DNA of 24,910 bases from Brachionus koreanus (lineage: Eukaryota; Rotifera; Eurotatoria; Ploima; Brachionidae): the NCBI GenBank assembly GCA_016987375.1, contig PJRA01000555.1, positions 688,487-713,396 of the forward strand, in the 5' to 3' direction. The notes under the pieces are model-generated. The model was given only the letters and a program-made list of their open reading frames with translations. It was not told the origin of the DNA and searched no databases. Made by a program: the position numbers and the translations under genes. This document shows positions 19,001 through 24,910 of the stretch, piece after piece; the first letter of the stretch is position 1; each line of letters opens with the position of its first letter.

Positions 19001-21029
19001 AATTTTTTATTCTGAATTTAGCAGTGAGGTTCGCGCGTAGCAAACTATCACGCTATCTAAATTTAAAAGAACCGATTTTAAATTATTAATCTGCATACTT
19101 AAAAAACCTAAAAAAAAATATTTTTTTTTGGGTGAAGAAAAAAAAAAGTATCTTGTCTTCAAGCTGTAATAAATCATGTTAAAATATGCATATCCTAATA
19201 GTATTGTATCAATTCTGATAGGGAATAATCTTTTCTACAAAATAGTGGCTTATTTGAAATACCATTCCGCTAATTTACCAAGACCATGATCAATAAATGG
19301 TAAAATTTTTTTTACTCACACAAAAAAAACATATTTTCTTAGGTTTTTAAGTATGCAGATTAATAATTTAAAGTCAGTTCTTTTAAATTTAGATAGTGTG
19401 GTAGTTTTGCTACGCGCGAACCTTAGCTCGGTACACAAAAACTAAACATAAATGATCACAATGCGCATCTATTAAAGCACAAGTTCAACAATGGTTCACA
19501 CAAATCAGTCCACTTCTTTTTAGCATTTTCATAAATGACATACCAATTAAAACAAAAATAACCGATATCCATAATTCACTTAAAACTGTAATGTCAAGTT
19601 GAGCAATAGATTTTCAAATGAAAATCAAAGTGTCTGTTGAAAAGTCATGTTATATGATATTTGTGAAAAAAAAAACAAGTTTTTTATTTTAAATCTAAAG
19701 GAACTTTAAATAGAAAAAAAAAATCGCATTTTTGTGCAACAGTTCTAATCTGACTCAGAAGTTACTACATTAAGTTAGTTATTTACACCGAAATTAATAC
19801 CCAACTGAAACCGGTTCCTATTTATTTAAATGAAAAGGTTTAAAATATGCGCTCCGAATTGTCAACATATTTTAAAGATTTTCTATCTTAGTGAGGGATT
19901 CGAATGTTCGATCTTCTATGACTAACTAATAAACAATTTGCCTATGCAGGCATTTTAATCTCTCAAAAGCCAATGAAAATGAAATTATTTTGTAATAAAA
20001 TTAATATTTCTGTTTTAAGATATGATTGACATAACCATTTATTTATTTATTTGATTTTCTGTATCGAGCTAATGCTCCTTTAGATTTAAAAAAAAATTAA
20101 ACTAAAATAAAAATAAAATATAGTAGTTATAATTTAAAAAAGGGTTAGGTAAAATTAAAAATAGAGAGTAATGGGATACATATATGTATGAGGAAAAAAG
20201 GAGGAAATAATAAGGAAGCAATTGCACAATGAAGTAGTATATTCAATTTATCATGATTCGAAACCTTCCTTGTATTCGTCTACCAGTCTGACAGACAATG
20301 GCCGTGACATAACTCTCTGCGACCCCAACTTTTATTAGATATTGATCACTTAAATGATCGTTTACATTTACTTTAAATTATAAAAAATTATTAAATTTAT
20401 TGAATAAAAAAAAAACAAAGAGAGGAAGTAACAAAAGAGGTTTAAAAGACCACTCAGGGTCTTTGAGTCTTTTTTCCTACTCCAGTACTTGTGTGTACTA
20501 CTAATGAATAAATTACTTAAACTAATTAAATTAAAATTAAAAATTATTTTTTATTTTCATTTTATTTAGAATTTGACGCTTGGTACAATGAAACGTATTT
20601 AAATTCAGGCCTGTACAAAGAGCATGAGGGTAATTTTGGAAGCGGTGTATTCAAACAATATGTAATATTTTCTAATCTAATAGCATATTTTGTTAAAAAT
20701 TAAATGAACAAATTTGAAATTTTTAAAGGAAGACGCGATTGAAAAATTTGAGCGCATGCAGATCGAAAACATGTCCAGTGATTTAGAAAGTGTGCCCTTC
20801 AATACAGCTCGAAATAGAACTGATAAACGAGTTATTTCTCGTCTTGATTTAATAATAAGAAACTAATTTTTATATTTAGAAAGTTTACAATGATTCAATG
20901 GAAAAATCTGCTCACCATTATGTTTCTTCAGCTGGTTTTAGCTCGTCTGCCAATCCACACACATACCAACTTGGCACTCCCATGAGAAAATTGGCCAATC
21001 CACCACCAGGAAAATTGACAGTTTCATAA
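13044..21029 (+). CDS. KIF9: Kinesin-like protein KIF9 (kinesin-9 family), complete, 12 exons
   Basis: Exons: 13044-13142, 13203-13525, 14449-14632, 14690-14866, 14929-15141, 15200-15277, 17534-18126, 18180-18265, 18334-18636, 20570-20661, 20729-20830 and 20880-21029. All junctions are GT-AG and keep frame, giving 799 residues (human KIF9 about 790). The N-terminal motor has GQTGAGKT at 96-103, NKESSRSH (switch I) at 215-222 and DLAGSERL (switch II) at 249-256. It is followed by the KIF9-specific region (RRFIEGNLDDIEIVNVRQI, REKYTLFDKND, LVGETDGQGFG) and the conserved C-terminal coiled coil (AFEEFK, GNEINRIW, DEEEFALIKNLQDLKSRYR, QCRQRLIQEFDAWYNE). Kinesin-9 motors act on the axonemal central pair in motile cilia. 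Exon 10-12 boundaries are less certain because that tail is poorly conserved. Nine introns are short (49-68 bp); three of 923, 2256 and 1933 bp hold repeats. Confidence 0.95.
13951..14097. repeat. 147 bp dispersed repeat, copy A, in KIF9 intron 2
   Basis: It begins CTCTCTTTTTGTTAAATTTA and ends TTGAGTCTTCAACA. A second copy lies at 17179-17324 in the same gene with about five substitutions. On the minus strand both copies read openly as a hydrophobic peptide (LGLTGLLNV, VTVTVW), but four of the five differences change residues, so present coding is unlikely. Confidence 0.8.
15620..15853. repeat. Cluster of seven short imperfect palindromes in KIF9 intron 6
   Basis: Units such as ATGTATCCGAGAATACAT, TGTATTCTCGGATACA and ATGTATCGGAGGATACAT recur seven times at irregular spacing. 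Each is itself a near-palindrome around a GAG or CTC centre, so adjacent units can also pair with each other. Confidence 0.75.
17179..17324. repeat. 147 bp dispersed repeat, copy B, in KIF9 intron 6
   Basis: Same orientation as copy A at 13951-14097, with about 96% identity by eye. It starts after a CT-rich tract and ends at TTCAACA. No target-site duplication is evident. Confidence 0.8.
18865..18967. repeat. Near-perfect 43 bp inverted repeat with 17 nt loop (KIF9 intron 9)
   Basis: The left arm 18865-18907 starts ATTATCTCGAAGTCCATAAC. The right arm 18925-18967 is its reverse complement with a single mismatch. Transcribed in the KIF9 pre-mRNA it would fold into a long hairpin. Confidence 0.9.
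19025..19425. mobile_element. Foldback/MITE-like element with about 110 bp terminal inverted repeats (KIF9 intron 9)
   Basis: The left arm (about 19025-19136) begins GAGGTTCGCGCGTAGCAAA. The right arm (about 19317-19425) ends TTGCTACGCGCGAACCTTA. The arms match through ATCTAAATTTAAAAGAAC and TTTAAATTATTAATCTGC down to ACTTAAAAAACC, with scattered mismatches. About 180 bp of AT-rich sequence without coding capacity lies between. A target-site duplication could not be fixed. Confidence 0.8.
20037..20300 (-). mobile_element. SINE-like element, copy 1 (KIF9 intron 9, minus orientation)
   Basis: On the minus strand it starts with an A-box-like GTCAGACTGGTAGACG (20297-20278 region) and a B-box-like GGTTTCGAATC (20265-20255). 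It ends with TTAGCTCGATACAGAAAATC followed by an (AAAT)n tail at 20037-20052. A related copy with the same order and tail lies at 24643-24880. The A-to-B spacing is only about 12 nt, shorter than in a tRNA, so the tRNA origin is tentative. The family relationship is clearer. Confidence 0.6.
20444..20477. repeat. Small hairpin followed by T-run in KIF9 intron 9
   Basis: AAAGACC and GGTCTTT flank a six-nucleotide loop, followed shortly by a run of six T. It resembles a terminator hairpin but lies in an intron, and no role can be given. Confidence 0.4.
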
Positions 21030-21101
21030 AAGACCAGATTAAATGATTTAAATTTTTGAAAATTAGGCTTCTTTATTTTTATTTAAAATTTTAATTAATT
21101 T

Positions 21102-21107
21102 AATAAA
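21102..21107 (+). promoter_or_regulatory. Candidate polyadenylation signal of KIF9
   Basis: AATAAA lies 73 bp after the KIF9 stop codon. Confidence 0.5.
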
Positions 21108-21332
21108 ATCTAATTCAAAATATTTTTTACTTTATCAAATATATCTAACTTACTACATTCGTTCATAAATTGGGACAATGAAATAAATAAACTTCAATTA
21201 TAGACAATTATTGAATTTTTTTAAGTAGATAATTTTATTTAAAAAAGAAAATAAATATTTTAAAATAATATTCAAAAGACATTTTTATTCAAATTTAGAT
21301 AATTTTTTTATGAAGTAGATTATAATCATCAT

Positions 21333-22157
21333 TTATAATTTTTTGATTTTTGACAGTTCAACTTCAAAAAATTCCCAGTTTAAAGAGTCATACCACACTT
21401 TCATTAAATTTTCGCCCCAACCGTTCTTCAATAGTAACCAACCTATATGATGGCTCATTTTGAAGCTTAAAGACTGAAAAAAAAGAATATGTTTTAAAAT
21501 TGGTCGCTAATGAGCGATTTTTTTCAGCGTAATGTTAAAATGATTGCGTAATTAGGGACAGTTGTTAACTTTTGATTAGAATTATCAGCATTACACACTA
21601 TACAACTTTTGTGTGAAGCATAGGCCTTTGGTATAGTAACCATTAAAAAATCTTTGTTTGAATTATTTTGCTAAATTGATGGTTTTCTTATTGCCTCATT
21701 ATTGCTTAAACAGTCTAATTCTTGGTCATTATTTGAACCTAAATTTTCAATAATTTCATCAATATTCATTTCGTGACTTTCAGAATTTTCATTATTAGCT
21801 TGATCTAAATCATTCAATAGCATTGAAGTTGGGCTTAATAAATTATCTGGATTTATTTCGAAATAATCTGTCTGAGTTTCATCATCTATAAAACTTTTTT
21901 GCATCTTTAAACTTTCTATCCTATTAGACTTATTATAACATTGAGGACAAACTAAGTCACCAGTTTTTATTTGGTCTTTGTTATTAGGATATAAAATTAC
22001 TCTTACCTTGTTAAGATTCTCAAATTTTTTCAAAATACTTCAGAAGTCTTCTTATAGTTTTGATATGTGCTAAGCTAGATAGACACCAAGCACATTTTCA
22101 CATTATGATATTAGATATTTTCGATTTGTCTACTTTTTCAGACAGAGCATTTTTCAT
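21333..22157 (-). pseudogene. Decayed cysteine-motif gene, possibly transposon-derived
   Basis: Several minus-strand coding-looking pieces lie in order but do not join into one intact frame. From the ATG at 22157 a frame runs through SEKVDKSKISN, meets a TGA, continues as KCAWCLSSLAHIKTIRRLL, and then shifts frame within a run of A near 22030. The next piece (to 21671) has TGDLVCPQCYNKSNR followed by a long acidic, asparagine-rich stretch. A third piece (21643-21524) reads MVTIPKAYASHKSCIVCN. A last piece (21473-21333), behind a good polypyrimidine-CAG acceptor, contains KNGWGENLMKVWYDSLNWEF. The paired cysteines (CAWC, CPQC, CIVC) suggest a zinc-binding protein of the kind found beside DDE transposases in invertebrates; that link is from memory of family style, not from a match. 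Some pieces could instead be true exons of an intact gene with odd splicing. Confidence 0.4.
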
Positions 22158-22308
22158 GAAAATAATATAGGAGAAGCTAAATAAAAACTCAGTTGAAAAC
22201 TGTCCATTCCCTTAAAAAAAAAGCCAAATTTTATGAAAAAAATCTTTTTTTTATCAAAAAGTAAAAATTTGAACATAAAAAACGGGGGCAGAATTAGTAT
22301 GGATGTAC

Positions 22309-22464
22309 GGTAAGGTTCTTTAATCAATTTTTCAATTGCGTGACTCATTAAGCTATACATACTTGATATACTACCGTATTCCCTCACTGGATTATGCTGT
22401 ACAATAAGACAAAAAGCGCCTTTGGACCATGCACCAAAGTACAAATCGCCCACGCTATTATATT
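22309..22464 (-). pseudogene. Possible isolated exon of unknown gene
   Basis: Bounded on the minus strand by an AG (22466-22465) and a GT (22308-22307), this 156 bp stretch reads YNSVGDLYFGAWSKGAFC and then a helical region with MYSLMSHAIEKLIKEPY. It has a mixed, protein-like composition unlike the AT-rich frames around it. It may be an upstream part of the decayed gene at 21333-22157. I do not recognise it. Confidence 0.25.
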
Positions 22465-23884
22465 CTTAACTTTAAGCGTATTCACGCGTTTCGGTCCACA
22501 TCAAAGACTGAAGGCTTTAGTTTAGTGCGTCATCAAGACTCGATTTTTGAGAAAAATAAAAAAAAAATTTTTTTTTTGTTTTTATGCTTAATCTTTGGTT
22601 CTGCACCAAATGCATTTTTTTTTAAATTATTTTTGAAAAAATTAAAAGATAATAATTTAACACTATAAGCACAAAGCATTTTTTCACATTTTTCTAATTC
22701 GAAAATATTTTCTAATTTTAAAATCTACATAAATCAAAAGAGATCTATTAATTTGAAAAAACTATTCAAAAGATACCAAGATTTAAAAATTTTCAAAAGA
22801 GTCAAAATGACTCCTTTGGTGCTTCTCGTGTCTAAGAATGGAATCTTTATTCATATATACAGGCTCGTATCAAAAATAATTATGTTTCTTAAAACTAAAA
22901 AAAAAAAATATGTCAATAAAATTTTTAGTAGAAACAATTTGAAAATCAGTCATTTAGAATATTTATTTAGAATAAATTAACAATTAAAATACTTTATTAA
23001 TTTTATGTTTTAGACTTAATAAACTGTGAGAAAAAAAAAACAGATTAAAAAATAACATTAATAAAAATAAACATGTTGAGTAAACTCTAATTTTTATTTA
23101 TCGAATATTTAAATAGACTCTCAACTAGATTTTAGTTTTTTTTTTGAATTTTAAAAACAATATTAAAAAACACAAGAGTATATAAATAAAATGAGTTGAA
23201 GTAAACGCACGTCTATTTTGAATAAAAACGATTTACGAATTTTATTTAGGAATTTATAAGTAAATGAATTCAAATGAAAAAAAAAAAAGAAAAGTAAAAT
23301 AAAATAAAATAGAGTTTAATTTTGATATTAAAATAAACAAAAAGAATTGTATAAAAATCGTTTTTTATAATTCGCACATTTTTCTCTTGGCCCCAAAACG
23401 AACAAACAAACGATCACAGCAACAATCATGGTCAAGCCAGTCATTGCATTTCAACCAAAACAATAAATAAGTGAGCCACTAGTCGCTGTCACAACATTCA
23501 TTTTTCAATAAGAAAAAAAAAAAACCAATTTGCCTAATTTGCCCAGCTGTCATAATATATTATCCAAGCACCATTAATTGCACTTGAACCCAACTGAATT
23601 AACCATCTAACTAACCCCAATTTAGCTCTTCACAAATTACATTCAAAATTTTAAAAGACACGTTTGCTTATTTGTAAATTTCTAATGTTCTTTTTTTTTT
23701 TAAATAATAATAAAATAAAATAAACAAAATTATTACATAAATTTCTAGTTGAATTGAAAATTCTAAAAAATCATATCAAAAAAAAAAAAATCAAGAGTGA
23801 AAAAAAAATAAAAAATTAAATTTTAAATTATAAATATTTATGTATGAATTAATGTAATGTGTATGTGTTTGTATGTGAGTGTGT
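22465..23884. other. Intergenic region and probable 3' UTR of the MARK gene
   Basis: No gene is supportable between 22465 and 23200; the open frames are lysine- and phenylalanine-rich AT artefacts. From about 23241 to 23884 the sequence is downstream of the minus-strand MARK stop codon. It includes a less AT-rich part (about 23380-23640), and minus-strand AATAAA is present at 23241-23246, which would give a 3' UTR of about 640 nt. Confidence 0.5.
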
Positions 23885-24338
23885 TCATAATTTTAGTTCA
23901 TTGGCGATTTTCGATGCAATATTCTTGAAACCAATTGAGCTTCCACTAATTCGTTTGAAGCGCACCCCGTTGAGACTAAGCCGCGGCAGTTTGCACACTT
24001 CCATTTCCCATTGAACAACGGAGTCGGCGTTCGGATCGCCGTGAATGCACATGAGCAAAAATTTCTCCTTTTGCTCGTAGTCGCAATTGTTCGCCTCGAG
24101 CACCTTGCGTATTTCTTTCATCATGTCGTTTGGGTCCATTGAGCTTGTGGTCTTCATGCTCCAAGTGAAACGAAGCGACCGCGGCTTGACTTCGTTCTCG
24201 TTGACACTCGCGTTCACTGCGTTCGGCTGACGGTTGAGCGCAGCTACGCCGACTGCATCCACGGTAAGGTGGTGTCCGCCTACCGCCGATGCGTTCTGCC
24301 CGGTGCCGTACTCGCGCACACTCGATCGAATCGATTTT
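23885..24338 (-). CDS. MARK: MARK/Par-1 kinase, last exon with KA1 domain (partial)
   Basis: Read on the minus strand, the exon starts behind a TTTTGAAG acceptor at 24338 (phase with one leading base) and stops with TGA at 23885. It codes for the final 150 residues. The last 97 are a KA1 (kinase-associated 1) domain: [59 protein letters not shown] and [14 protein letters not shown] are almost the same as vertebrate MARK1-4 and fly Par-1. KA1 binds acidic phospholipids and restrains the kinase domain; Par-1/MARK kinases phosphorylate microtubule-associated proteins and control polarity. The preceding 50 residues are a variable linker. Kinase and UBA domains lie on exons beyond the right edge. 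This exon is much more GC-rich than its surroundings, as expected for strongly conserved coding sequence. Confidence 0.95.
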
Positions 24339-24910
24339 CTTCAAAATAAATATTAGCTTTAAATTAACATTTTTTTTTAGATTTTTAATCAGCTAATTGT
24401 TGCCAAAAGTATGTGCTGCAGAACACAATTACAAAGAGAATGACACATAAAACACTCGATTTTAACCCTTTGGACTTTTATCTACACTCAAACTAACACA
24501 CATAAATTAATTCTTTTTGACTTAAAAAAACAATTAAAAAAAAAAATAGTTGATAACAAACAAAAATGTTGCATTCAGTTAAGCATTTTGATTTTTGGAT
24601 AAGAAAACTTTGAGTTTGTTCTAACTGACTGATTGTTTTGAAATTATTTATTTATTTGTTTTCTTTACCGAGCTAATGTTCACTCAAATTAAAAAAATAA
24701 AAATTAACGTCAAAATAAATTTAAATAAAAAATAGATTTAGTGTAATAGAGATTAATTACATATGTTTAAATATCTGATTGCTCATGAAAATAAAGAAGA
24801 AATATTAAGGTAGCAATTACACAATCGGGGAGTTTAATATATATTTATTCGAAAACGTGCTTATAATCTTGGATTAGTATTGTCAAAATGAAAATAATTT
24901 AACATTTTTA
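24339..24910 (-). other. Intron of the MARK gene (partial)
   Basis: Frames here are closed, and the acceptor at 24339-24340 marks the intron end. It is AT-rich and contains the second SINE-like copy. The donor lies outside the window. Confidence 0.75.
24643..24880 (-). mobile_element. SINE-like element, copy 2 (MARK intron, minus orientation)
   Basis: It shares order and sequence with the copy at 20037-20300: an ATTT tail at 24643-24658, then CTTTACCGAGCTAATG (versus CTGTATCGAGCTAATG), an AT-rich middle, then GTAGCAATTACACAATC (versus GAAGCAATTGCACAATG) and TTATTCGAAAACG. Divergence is high (roughly 70% in alignable parts), so both copies are old. Confidence 0.6.

Noticed and set aside
22753..22980. 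75-residue lysine-rich open frame
   Set aside because: Composition matches random AT-rich sequence with A-runs; no splice or family support.
23976..24344. Arg-rich minus-strand frame overlapping the MARK exon
   Set aside because: Shadow frame of the strongly conserved KA1 coding sequence.

Overview
The window is an AT-rich, intron-bearing animal nuclear sequence. The metazoan-type kinesin KIF9, a MARK/Par-1 kinase tail, an AIG1/GIMAP-like GTPase, AATAAA signals and many 49-69 bp GT-AG introns all support this. The very short introns, extreme AT content and the kinesin-light-chain-style TPR protein make me lean towards a small spiralian such as a monogonont rotifer; that is inference.

Layout. 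1-1.8 kb: 3' part of an intronless TPR-repeat gene ending in a basic stretch plus a CaaX-like tetrapeptide. 2.2-2.9 kb: minus-oriented copy of a repeat element (family E). 3.2-4.5 kb: three-exon AIG1/GIMAP-type GTPase with a coiled-coil tail. 4.5-6.7 kb: no supportable gene, one solo terminal fragment of E. 6.7-10.1 kb: five-exon acetyl-CoA synthetase of the ACSS1 type, whose 1343 bp second intron carries a complete E copy with matching terminal inverted repeats and a nested palindrome. 10.3-10.6 kb (minus): two-exon gene for a 92-residue single-pass protein, tail to tail with ACSS1. 11.2-12.2 kb: third E copy, very young, beside a much older E end. 13.0-21.0 kb: complete 12-exon KIF9 gene (799 residues) with an RFX X-box about 90 bp upstream; its three long introns hold dispersed repeats, palindromes, a foldback element and a SINE-like copy. 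21.3-22.2 kb (minus): fragments of a decayed cysteine-containing gene. 23.9-24.3 kb (minus): last exon of a MARK/Par-1 kinase (KA1 domain), with its 3' UTR to the left and an intron holding a second SINE-like copy to the right.

The genes do not form one pathway. The ACSS1, KIF9 and MARK genes are housekeeping or ciliary. The TPR and AIG1 genes are adjacent members of families that often expand in invertebrates and could be immune-related, but nothing in the sequence shows that they work together.

The most unusual material is the E family. A core of about 565 bp is nearly identical in three copies, while the surrounding ends are diverged, truncated or displaced. The core also carries the same roughly 45 bp motif at both ends, about 405 bp apart, like one satellite monomer plus the start of the next.
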